From: Anthoceros angustus
Lineage: Eukaryota > Streptophyta > Anthocerotopsida > Anthocerotales > Anthocerotaceae
DNA: 64,000 bases
NCBI GenBank assembly: GCA_010909165.1
Contig: VJWM01000282.1
Span: forward strand, 62,001 to 126,000
Reading direction: 5' to 3'
Shown: positions 11,300-20,240 of the stretch, piece after piece
How positions within the stretch are numbered: the stretch's first letter is position 1
Layout: each line of letters starts with the position of its first letter
Made by a program: the position numbers and the translations under genes
The notes under the pieces: generated by a model
The model's input: the letters and a program-made list of their open reading frames with translations, nothing else
What the model was told of the DNA's origin: nothing
Databases searched by the model: none

Positions 11300-11868
11300 T
11301 ATCGTCCTATCATCGGATGCTCGGCCGTAGTGGACTCCCTTGTGGAGAGAAATGATCGATCCTTAGGTTGTTTTGATGTGGAGTGGTTGTTGTTTTGGTG
11401 TGGAGTGTGCAAAATCTCATTGGACTGGACGGAGATTGTTGGCATGTCATTCCGCTTATCGTTGTTTCCTTGATCCATGAAGATAGCTTGTTTGTATCCA
11501 ATGATGATCCAATAATGCATGGTCGGTGTATAAATTGGAATGCGTTGAGTCGTGGGCACCGGTCATTTTCCAGCTCGAGAGATATTGTGACTTTATAGAG
11601 CGGTAAGTTGTGTCCTTGAACCATGTAGATAATTTCCAACAATGAAATGCATCTGGCGATATGTACGGTTTTTGCAGCTCTTCACAGAGGTGCGCCATTT
11701 GGCACAATGACAAAAGTTTGGAGGAGATCATGAAACATTGAATTCATCTTGAATTCAACTTCCTTGACCATACACGTGTGGTGGTGGGATGGAGGCATGT
11801 CGGCAAGGGTTGAACAAGATGCGAGACAAGTATGGACGTGGCTTTATATAGCGGCGGTATGTTCCCTT
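11300..11868. other. No recognised gene
   Basis: Short overlapping frames on both strands only. Nothing recognisable lies between the DFSENY remnant and the minisatellite. Confidence 0.3.
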
Positions 11869-11869
11869 C

Positions 11870-12470
11870 AAGTTGGTTACATGTGCACTTATACAGTTGT
11901 TCACTTTTCTTGCCATGTGATCCTCGCATGTTCCGTGGTTACATGGGCACTTGTGCATGGCTCACTCTTCTTGCCTTGTGGTCTGGCATGTTCCGTGGTT
12001 ACATGGGCACTTGTATATGGCTCACTCTGTTGCCTTGTGGTCTGGCATGTTCCCATGGTTACATGGGCACTTGATGGGTTCACTTTTGCCATGTGGTCGT
12101 GATATGTTCCAGGTTATATGGGCACTTATACATGGTGTGGCATGGTGTACTTCTCTTGCTATGTGGTCGTGGCATGGTGTACTTGTCTTGCCATGTGGTT
12201 CTGATCCGTGGTTACATGGGCACTTGTGCATTAGTGTACATGTCTTGTCATATTCTGGTCCGTGGTTACATGGGCACTTGTATATTGGTGTACTTGTCTT
12301 GCCATGTAGTTCTGATCCCGTGGTTACATGGGCACTATATTAGTGTACTTGTCTTGCCATGTGGTTACGGTCCCGTGGTTACATGGGCACTTGTATCTTC
12401 TTCTTGTACTTGTCTTGCCATGTGATCAAGGCTTGTTTTACGGTTGCTGCCGTTACATGGCTACTTCAAA
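11870..12470. repeat. Minisatellite, unit ~53-60 bp, about 9-10 diverged copies
   Basis: The core ggttacatgggcacttgtat recurs near 11879, 11941, 12001, 12061, 12116 (ttatatgggcactt), 12214, 12267, 12326 and 12381. It is followed each time by a ggtgtacttgtcttgccatgtgg type half. Spacings are about 53-60 bases, with one gap of about 98 where a core has been lost. Both strands carry short fortuitous open frames through the repeat that look like repetitive proteins (HVTTEHAR types). I regard them as a by-product of a unit length near a multiple of three. Confidence 0.9.
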
Positions 12471-12676
12471 GTTAGAGATGCATGTCTTGAGCGTCTTGCA
12501 TCAAGCGGATGCTTATTAACAATGAATATTAGGTTCATGGTGGGCTTATAAAGGATGGTTACGAGGGGTGTGTCCTTTCACTAGCAGCTAGTTAACTAAC
12601 TACCAACTAGCTGAGTCTAGTTTGACTAATCCACATTGGGTCAGTCTAGTCCTTAACCAACATGCACTATTTCTAA
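12440..12676 (-). mobile_element. Probable 3' LTR of the minus-strand copia element
   Basis: On the minus strand the copia pol remnant is followed by a purine tract GAGAGGGAGAG (12687-12677) and then, within about 15 bases, TGTTGGTTAAGG (from 12662), which is a typical LTR start. Further in there is a TATA-like CTTTATAAGCCC (about 12553-12542). The other LTR is not in the window, so the ends cannot be verified. The left end blends into the minisatellite. Confidence 0.45.
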
Positions 12677-12687
12677 CTCTCCCTCTC
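12677..12687 (-). other. Polypurine tract
   Basis: GAGAGGGAGAG on the minus strand, between the RNase H remnant and the probable LTR start. This is the expected place for the plus-strand primer of a copia element. Confidence 0.45.
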
Positions 12688-12959
12688 GGACACGTTGAGT
12701 TATCGAGATCTCCTTAAAACAAAGGAGACCACTCGTTGTCAGTCTTGCAATGTGCTGATCTTCCACTACTTTGTCTCAACTCGCGGTGTACTCCCTCATG
12801 GCGGCTCACAGTGACTCCGAGTAGTACACGGTTGTGGCGGGCGAAGCAAATATGCGCAGCTGTCAACTTCAAGTGATGGAACAAAAGATGATAAGCCTCA
12901 CCATATGGTGACTTGTCTAGCGTCATAAAGCTACTACGGTCTACTAATCCAAGCCCTTC

Positions 12960-14003
12960 TCTTGTGGCGGTGTTTAAACTTGGGCAAGGATTTGGTCGGC
13001 TTTGCTATGTTGTATGCATTGGTACATCTGTACCTTTACTATTCCCCTTTCTGCAGCATCACGAATATAGTGATGTTGAATCTCTATGTGTTTCGTGCGT
13101 GCATGGAACACGGGGTTAGCAACTAAAGCAATTGCTGACATATTATCACAGTTAAGTATTGTTGGCCCTTCCTGCGTCATACCCAGATCCTCACATAGCT
13201 TCCTTTCCCATTCAGCCTCTTTGGTGGCTTCAGTGAGAGCCTTGTACTCCGATTCTGTTGATGAAAGTGATATGGCTGCTTGTTTTCTACAAGACCAATT
13301 AACAACGATGGAGCAGAAAGCAATATCTTTGAGATACTTTTCGGTGTCGTCGTCCAAGCCCAATCTGCATCGACATAACATGTAAGTAGGAGGCGCTTCT
13401 TTCCGCTAGGTTTGTAGCATAGGCCATAATTTTGAGTACCCTTGAGGTACGCATGATGCGTTTGAGAGCAACCAGTGATCCCTCCTGGATTCTCGAGAGG
13501 CGAGCAACATTCACGGTGTTTGAGATGTCGGTCTTGTCGATTACTCAAGAACATGAGAGTGCCAACTCCCATGCGGTAGAGCAGATCTCCATCTCCTTCT
13601 TGTCCTCTTGCGAGGCGGGGCGGATGAGCTTAACACCGGCACTGGTGTAGCCCGTCATGCGTTCTCCAAGTTGAATCGTTTTAGCATACCATATATCGTC
13701 CTTGATGAAGATAAATAGCTCCAGTGCTATCTCTATGTACATGCATTCCAAGAATATATTTAACTTTGCGAGATCCTTCATCTCGAATTCTTTGCTCAAA
13801 TCGACTTTTATCTTGTTGATTCAACATTATTGCTGGAATAACTAAGTCATCGACATATAGGGCAACAAGTACAAGTGAGCTATCTGAGAAGTACATAGAT
13901 GTTAGTATCGCTTCACTTTGAGAATCCCAACTTCTTGAGATAAGAATCCATTCTCTCGTACCATAAGCGTGGGCTTTGCTTAACAACACAGTATGATGTT
14001 CAG
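12960..14003 (-). pseudogene. Ty1/copia pol, 3' half (RT C-terminus and RNase H)
   Basis: On the minus strand the palm segment reads SDSSLVLVALYVDDLVIPA (about 13885-13830) with the catalytic YVDDL. It is followed by the thumb-like MSKEFEMKDLAKLNIFLECM and then RNase H: DADWAW in an overlapping frame, SLSSTESEYKALTEATKEAEW (about 13270-13210), NCDNMSAIALVANPVFHART and KHIEIQHHYIRD. These are the D, E, D and H-region signatures of copia RNase H. The usual ADxLTK tail is altered to ADQILAQ. Several frameshifts separate the parts. The first half of RT is missing, and the sequence switches to the 63-bp direct repeat at about 14005. Confidence 0.85.
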
Positions 14004-14004
14004 C

Positions 14005-14067
14005 AATTAACGTTGCCATCATCACCCTACGGGATGTGCCTATGGCATTGACACCGCCAACTTCACC
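14005..14067. repeat. 63-bp direct repeat, copy 1
   Basis: From caattaacgttgcc to gccaacttcacc. It is nearly identical to 15610-15673, with one clear mismatch near the left end. On the minus strand both copies read GEVGGVNAIGTSRRVMMATL in frame with the sequence on either side. Confidence 0.85.
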
Positions 14068-14879
14068 CTAAACCCTAATTTTGTTGGGTCCATGGGGCAG
14101 TGCATAGCGGGTCCCACGCTTACCTATCTCTATTACAAGGCTCAGACGGTAGTAGCGAGACTTCACCTCTTGCGTGAGCGAGAGTCCATGCGAGGTTCAA
14201 GAAAGGTCCCGCAACAAGTTTTCCCGCTTTTCCTTCTTCATGAATGCATCGGAGGCATTTGAGTGCCTCACACCACCAATCTAGATTGGTTGGCGATTCT
14301 GAGGCACAACTTTCTGTTGCACATCCATTTCCTCTTCTTACATTGCTGCAACACGCTTGCTGGGAGGGCACGATTTGACATTATAGGCAAGAGTTATGCT
14401 CTCTGTTTCATAGGCATAAAGCTTGAGGGCTTCGTGACCATACCCTCCTATATTTGCATTCCATGTCATCCATGTTGCTCTGGTGGATGCATTGGGAGGT
14501 ATCATCCACCCGACACGCCAACGCCAATCCTACCTTGAGATCCTTCCTCCTCCAAGCTCCTTCCCGTGACCAGGAATAACTCTTGACCAAGCTTGAATAA
14601 AATATCCTTCCTCAATCCACAGCAAGGCGAATGGTTGCTCGAACACCGCACGACATCCCATAACTTGCCACATTACGCACACACATCACTCGCGGTTCCA
14701 CCAATCAAATCGACTCCTAGTACATCTTTACGAATCACACTTTTTCACAATGCAATCTCCACGGATATTACGGGTCATGACAGTAGCACGTCACCATCGG
14801 CTCCAGCCCAGTCCTCAAATGTTACGGTACCCCTTTCTCACCGTGCAAGCATGGGCCGCTTGCCCGAAATAGATCCTTC
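14068..14879. other. No recognised gene
   Basis: Short minus-strand frames (14371-14120 and 14590-14408) contain readable peptides, but no family is recognised. A single ccctaaaccctaa at 14066 resembles the plant telomere unit but is not repeated. Confidence 0.3.
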
Positions 14880-15460
14880 TTACACACATTTCTTGAATTG
14901 CGTAAAAGATAGATTTGAAATACAGCAGTCATGTTGCACCGTAACTTCCAAAGCCTCAACGGCCCTCAGGAGGCGGCCCAAATGACATAGCTTGCTCACG
15001 GTTTCAGCCGTAACGCCACTCTCCACACCTGCAGACCTATCCACAGCAGCAAGATATTCCATTGGATGGGCTGGCTTCTGGTCTATTTGATCATGAGTGT
15101 GACCAACCAAGAGGAATCCCACCTTCACTTTTTCAAACGTGCCCATATCAACGAGCATGTTCAGATATGCAAATAATAGCTGATTCTTGTTCTCCCGACA
15201 TGTATTATCAAGTTGCAAGTACAAAACTTTGGGCAGCACACCATCATAGTTGTGGATGACATCTTGAATGACGCTGATAGTCAAATTGGCATCATTCCGA
15301 GGTTGGCGTAGTGCAAAACGCTCGGCTTTGTGGGTGTAGTTGTGGATCATGCAACCAACCACGTGAGCATCGACGATGCGTTCTTCATCTAGATTTTGGG
15401 CCACCTCAACATGTGGTATCTACATCTTCTTACGGGTCCATGCCATGATACATAGTAACG
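14880..15460 (-). pseudogene. DUF7869-like transposon-associated protein, copy 2
   Basis: A minus-strand frame of 174 residues carries the best-preserved core in the window: HVVGCMIHNYTHKAERFALR, ANLTISVIQDVIHNYDG, VLYLQLDNTCRENKNQLLF and KVGFLLVGHTHDQIDQ. Copy 1 on the plus strand shows the same motifs in the same order, with the same NQLLFAYLNMLxD string. After GHTHDQIDQ the frame diverges from copy 1, which has MFSCFSSFL there, so the C-terminal part is either rearranged or frameshifted. Upstream, the DGMD segment is recognisable only out of frame near 15440. The domain's activity is not known to me. A role in mobilisation is inferred from repeat status. Confidence 0.7.
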
Positions 15461-15595
15461 TATACTTATGTGGTTCCACATAACTCTTGCTCAGTGTTTT
15501 GTCATCTTACCTTGTTGCTAAAAGGCGCTCATGATGATCAAACACCATAGTATGAGTCCCTTTAAAGATGACAACTTCAAGGTTAACAACCGCGA

Positions 15596-16201
15596 TTATG
15601 ATGTCCGGCCAATCAACGTTGCCATCATCACCCTACGGGATGTGCCTATGGCATTGACACCGCCAACTTCACCTTCCTCACCCCCTTGCCCCCCCCTCTC
15701 CCTATGATCGACCACAAAGGATGTAATGGGAGGAACATATTTGTCGAGGCATTTCCAAATGCGGAAGGCGGGATCGAGAACAAGCGAAGCGTCCGCCTCG
15801 CGGATCATCCGATTGGGTCGCCCGCAGTCGGGGCAGGGTGGGGTCATGGTAGCAGAAGGCGGAACCAAAGGCATCGTGACCGGCGGCCAGAGATAGGGGG
15901 AGGGAGTAAGATGGTAAGTGGTGATTAGAGCACCTGTAGGCTGGCCACCCGCCGAATAGGAGTGTAATAAAGGCGCCGACCTTGGGCGTGGTATAAGAAG
16001 GGGCGGAGTTGCTCTAGTAGAAATATCTTTCTCTTGGTGTGGATAGCGTTTCCCTTCAGGAACACTGCTCGACGTTGGGCTGCGTGGTGATCGGCGGTAG
16101 TACCACCACATCCTCCTCTCCGGCCTTTGGTGGGTCCCACACAGGACCACATAGGTTGTTGCTCCTCCTGAGCACGTGGGGATGACTCCTCTCTCCTCCA
16201 C
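15596..16201 (-). CDS. Unassigned 201-residue frame ending in the 63-bp repeat
   Basis: An open minus-strand frame with a possible Cys pair (PPCPDCGRPNR), then ASLVLDPAFRIWKCLDKYVPP, and a Gly/Glu-rich linker into the repeat-encoded VNAIGTSRRVMMATL. No family is recognised. The CPDCG plus IWKC spacing might be a zinc-binding site, but that is speculation. It lies directly downstream, on the same strand, of the coiled-coil remnant at 18.6-16.5 kb. Confidence 0.25.
   Translation of the reverse strand: MEERGVIPTCSGGATTYVVLCGTHQRPERRMWWYYRRSPRSPTSSSVPEGKRYPHQEKDISTRATPPLLIPRPRSAPLLHSYSAGGQPTGALITTYHLTPSPYLWPPVTMPLVPPSATMTPPCPDCGRPNRMIREADASLVLDPAFRIWKCLDKYVPPITSFVVDHRERGGQGGEEGEVGGVNAIGTSRRVMMATLIGRTS
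15610..15673. repeat. 63-bp direct repeat, copy 2
   Basis: Partner of 14005-14067. The two copies flank the DUF7869-like copy 2 and its surroundings. Confidence 0.85.
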
Positions 16202-16370
16202 GAGTCGGGCCTCGGGTCCGGGCCTCGGTCCGGTCTCAACTCGGGTCCGATCTTGAGTCGGTCTTATTCAGTCGGACCTCGGGGTCGGTCTCGTCTGATT
16301 CGGACCTCAGGTCCAGACCTTCTGAGTCCGGTCCTCAAGTCCGGACCCCCAACCCCGGACCGCCTCTGTT
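16195..16370. repeat. Cluster of GGTCCG/CGGACC motifs
   Basis: About 170 bases packed with alternating tcgggtccg, tccggtc, tcggacctc and ggtccggac motifs in both orientations, giving many short inverted repeats. It separates two minus-strand coding-like regions and could be a leader or LTR-internal repeat of a retroelement. Confidence 0.5.
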
Positions 16371-16471
16371 GGGGCCGAGTCCTCTCCGGTCCCCTTCACG
16401 GCAGGTCGGTTGGTTTCCTCCTCCCCCCACCCCTTTGGGGCCCTCGTCCCTATCCTCCACTGGTTGCGGAC

Positions 16472-18640
16472 TTACCTCGAGGCCGTTACATTGGCGCGTC
16501 CCTCACTGGGCTCTTCTCCACCCACTGATGCCACCAAACAAGGCCACCAAGGCCCTGATCTGTCCCCATGCCCTTCTTCCTTCCACCCTCGGCCCCCGGG
16601 AGGTCCGGTCCGATTGCTGGTGGGAAGCTTCAGCGCCTTGAGGAGCTTAGCGTGGTAGTAGGCAAAATCCGAGTCAATTTGCTGGATTGCCTCCTCCACA
16701 TGCGCCCGGAGCACCCGATACTCCCTTCGCCATAGGTGCTCGGGGAGCTGAGCGTGTTGTCCGGCTTGCTGGTCCGTCTCTCCTACCAGGTTTGTCAGTT
16801 GGAGCCGGGCAGAATCTCGCGAGGCCACAAGGGAGGCCTCCGTTACTTCCTGCAACCGCCGCTGTTGCTCCACCTGCTCCAGCTCCCGTCGTTTGCCTTC
16901 GGCCGCCACTTCCCGCCATGATGCGGCGCCCTCCGCCTTCCTCAAGCTGGACTGCAGCTTCTTTTCTGCGTCCAAGGCCCTTGCTCCTCCGTTCATCTTG
17001 GCACGGCTCGCCATCTCCCTCCAGGCGGTCGGCAACTCTGCCCGGTTGGCGCCGTCCAAGTCCTCTCCATTTCGACGTCTGCTCCTTGTTCCACCGCCTC
17101 TTACCTCTTGCGCCAATGAGCTGGAGTCGCTCTATCTCCTTCGTGATCCGCGATCACGCGAAACCCCGTTCCGCTCGATTGTATCTTGCTGACTCAAGGT
17201 CTCAAGGTCTTCCATCTCCTGCACTTGTTCCTCCACTTCCATGGCCCGGAGATCCTCCATCTCCTTGTTTACAGCCTCCTTCTCTTACCTGCACACGGTG
17301 GCCCATTTTGCTCGCCTCCGCCTTGCTCGCCTTGTATTTGTCCTGTCTCCCTCCACTTGGTTTGATCCGCGGTAGTGATCACGTTGGTTTAGCCAGCAGC
17401 TTCCGCCTCCGCTTTTTCACCACGAGCCTCCAGCCAGGTGTTGTTCTGTAGCCGCCTCGGCTGGTCTCGACACTCCGCTCCCCTGCCTCCCGGCTCCCCT
17501 AGCCTTCCTCCGCTGGAGAGGTCCGCACTTGGCCTCCTTGCGCTCTGCTTTCACTGTCGCACAGCATGACTTTGGTCCGATCACGAATAGACCGGACCTC
17601 CGTTACGCCTTCCGGCGGCTTCCTCCTCGATTCAAGCGAGGATTACGCCTTCTTCTTGGCCTCACAGGCGCCCACCGCTCTTGGAGGAGCACCATGCGCC
17701 TCTGGTTGCCTCCACCTCACAGGTCTTCTCTGCGTCCCGAGACCCCAGGCATTCCGTCCATGATGGTTGCCAGACTCCGCCGTGTCTCTTCCAGCCACGG
17801 CGCGGGCCAGAAGTCCGTCGTGGGTGAGCATCACCCCTAAGGACCGCCCGGGATCATGGTCCGAGTGAGTCGACTTGGCTCGGGACTAATGTCAGGACCT
17901 CGTGTCCTGGGTGCCTGGTCCGGCCCTTCCACTTCCTTGGCCCGCTTGGCGCTGGCTCATCGCCCGCCGTCTTCGCTTGGGCTGGGTGGCGGCGAGGGGT
18001 CCGAGCGTTTCCCTCTCTCCGTCGGAGCAGGATGGCCCGGATGTGGCTTCCTTCAGGTGCTGGCCCGCCTCACAGGCGGCGTCCCTCTGCCCTCCTTATT
18101 GCTTCCTCCGCCTCACACTGGTAGGTAGAGGCACCTCGGCGCTCCTTGGCCACAGGGAGCCACCTCACCTCTTGACATTTCTTGGGTCTCGGTGTGGCTC
18201 AGCCGGCTGGGGCATGGTGGCTGGTTGGTGGGCGCGCGGCGCCAACTCCCTTCCCGTGGGTGCTCCGTCCGACGGGCACCTCGCCTCCGGGAACGAAGGG
18301 AGGCGGGATATCCTCCCATACCTCTCTGGGCGAGGGGTCCGTTCAGGATGGGTCAATCCTCCCAATCATCTTCCTCCGGGCTCGTTTGGCCTTAGGAGGT
18401 CGGGCCTCGCCTCTCGGCGCCCGCCTTCCATCTGCCTCCCGTGAGCCGCCAGCCCTTCTGCGGCCGCTCCTCTTCTCCCTCCTTGAGGAGGTTGAGGTGT
18501 CCCCACACATGGATGAGGAAGGGGCAGTCTTGTGGCGGGCCTGACTTCCATCCGTAGCTTCTGGCCTCTGGCCCGGTCCGGGCGAGGATGATATGCCCCC
18601 AGTCGGCCCGTTAGCGTGGGTGTCGGTGAGGCGGATAAAT
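16472..18640 (-). pseudogene. Coiled-coil gag-like protein remnant of a retroelement
   Basis: The minus strand encodes Ala/Glu/Arg/Gln-rich helical sequence, best seen in a 214-residue frame (17116-16472) with ALDAEKKLQSSLRKAEGAAS, EQVEQQRRLQEVTEAS and QLPEHLWRREYRVLRAHVEE. This is heptad-like and predicts coiled coil. Upstream frames (18444-17640) carry Pro/Arg-rich linkers, for example LPSFPEARCPSDGAP. The architecture resembles the long coiled-coil gag-like proteins of plant gypsy-type and non-autonomous LTR elements, but no defined domain can be named. Base composition is GC-rich compared with the copia segments on either side. The right boundary near 18640 is where the copia gag sequence begins. 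Confidence 0.4.
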
Positions 18641-19343
18641 TGAAAGAATGGATCATTGCGAGAATGTCTGGTAAAGGTATCCTCAGAAAAGCTGTAATTC
18701 TCCGAATTGCCTCAGATTGATGTTGCAGAGCTTCAGAAATCACTGCAATTTTGTCAAGAGCTGCTTCAAGTCTGACGCCAATGTTTGAGGTTTTGCGCAA
18801 CACCAAGACCTGTAAATCCCTGAGTCGATCAGACTCCAGGGCAAGGTATGATTGGTTGAAGATGAGTTCCTCGTCGTCGTCGTCAGTTTGGTACACTCTT
18901 ACAATTCTTCGTAGGAGCCGGCGATCTGCGTGGCAGGAGCACAGACACGCGTCGAGCTCTGGGTGGGCGTTGGGGCCACGTGATTCAAGCTCTTCACCAC
19001 GGCCTTGTGGAGCCGTGCGTGGGCCAGATCTAGATGAGGTAGTATGTGAAACTGTAGAAAGCACGAGGCCTCGGCTTCTCCTACCGGTTGGCCTTGATCT
19101 GCGTTCAACTGGCGTCATGTCGATGCTCTCTACGGACCGGACATAGACTTTCTAGTACAGCCCAATTTCTCTTATGCTAACCATCCTGTGCAGGTGATGG
19201 AGTAGGAGATTCAACATAGCTCGGAGTGCAATCTGGATGCACTCTAAATTGCGTTGAGAACCCTATTTCATCAGATGTACAGTATGCAACATAGAGATTA
19301 GATTAGAATGAATCTAGAGGCGGCATGGATCATAGAGCCTAGT
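18641..19343 (-). pseudogene. Copia-array element, gag N-terminal region (third, truncated unit)
   Basis: Immediately 3' on the minus strand of an LTR and PBS. It reads RGEELESRGPNAHPELDA, then an acidic run DDDDEELIFNQSYL, then a helical stretch LEAALDKIAVISEALQHQSE. About 450 bases are shared with 27557-27060 of the neighbouring unit, where the sequence jumps to protease instead. Here it continues to about 18641 and then enters the GC-rich coiled-coil remnant. Such a position after the PBS fits gag, though I do not recognise the domain. Confidence 0.5.
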
Positions 19344-19355
19344 GCTCTGATACCA
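19344..19355 (-). other. Primer-binding site (tRNA-iMet type)
   Basis: Minus strand TGGTATCAGAGC, directly abutting the LTR end TTCACA. This is the canonical primer-binding site of plant copia elements. Confidence 0.9.
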
Positions 19356-19524
19356 TGTGAATAAAGCGGAAGCTTGCTTACAAAACAAAAAGTTGTAAAC
19401 AAAATGAATTGATTAAATTACAAAACTTGTATGTGTTTAAATGCTTGTCCAAGTGACTATTACGTTAAACCTAAGACATATCAGTGCTCGGCGGTTAATG
19501 CGTTAGGGTAAATAACCCTTAACA
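19356..19524 (-). mobile_element. Copia LTR A (169 bp)
   Basis: On the minus strand it starts TGTTAAGGGTTATTTACCC and ends TTTATTCACA, with TG..CA termini. The partner is 27570-27742. The 87 bases at the 3' end are identical in both LTRs. The differences sit mostly in a CAG/CTG-containing stretch (19489-19506). On the upstream side it is fused directly to truncated reverse transcriptase, with no polypurine tract. On the other side it is followed by a PBS, so it serves as the 3' LTR of one unit and the 5' LTR of the next. Confidence 0.85.
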
Positions 19525-20240
19525 CTGGTCAAGTGATAGCTTCATGCACCGCAGCTCCTGGGTGGAGCGAGGCTTACGGTGTCGGATCTGGAATCGATGC
19601 AAAACCTCGCAATATACTTGGCTTGATGAAGGCATAAGAAGAGTATCATCAAGATGGCGCTGAAGTTGAACTCTCAGGAAGCGGTGGTGCCCCAATATCC
19701 TTCATAATGAATTTTTGGTGCAACATGTCTTTGACCCATTATAACAAAACCGGATTGTTTGATGCGAGATGGCATAGTCAACATATAAGCGAGCAGCAGA
19801 TTTACCATCTGGGGTAGAAATATACGTTTGCATCACGGGATTACGAATCGAGCAATAGATTTAAGAGTACTTATCAATGGTCTTATACCATTCCCGTGTT
19901 ACTTCAAACCGTGAGATGGTCTTCTTGAGATGAGACCCAATCCAGTGCTCGGGGTCCAACAAAACCGCTGTGACATATAGATATCCTCTTCGATTCACCA
20001 TACGGAAGGCGGTACATCCATCCTGTCTGGAGATCCCGGGCATTGGCGATAGAGCAAGGATCATGCGGATGGGATTTAGCAGGCTGAAAGTTTCAGTGAA
20101 ATCTATTCCAGGAACCTGGGTAAAACCCATGGCAACAAGCCGAGACTTATATCTGGCAATCGTGCCCTGGGCATTCAACTTATGCTTGAAGACCCATTTA
20201 CAGCTTACAACCTTCCTATCCTTGGGCAAGGGTGTGGTTT
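19525..20240 (-). pseudogene. Copia reverse transcriptase, unit A fragment
   Basis: Reads PLPKDRKVVSCKWVFKHKLN, ARYKSRLVAMGFTQVPGIDF and TETFS, then decays through VCTAF, PEHW and EWYKTIDKY by small indels, finishing near MKLSLDQC and a stop that lies inside the LTR. It lacks the end of the thumb and all of RNase H. The unit B copy is cleaner (28495-27743). Nearly all frame damage relative to B lies at positions where B has CAG or CTG. Confidence 0.85.

Noticed and set aside
11870-12470. CRISPR-like spaced repeats
   Set aside because: Units are contiguous and diverged with no unique spacers, and the setting is eukaryotic. It is a minisatellite.
14060-14080. Telomere-like ccctaaaccctaa
   Set aside because: Only one and a half units, not an array. 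It occurs by chance next to the direct repeat.
19344-19355. tRNA gene
   Set aside because: The match to tRNA is only the 12-base primer-binding site of the retroelement. No cloverleaf surrounds it.
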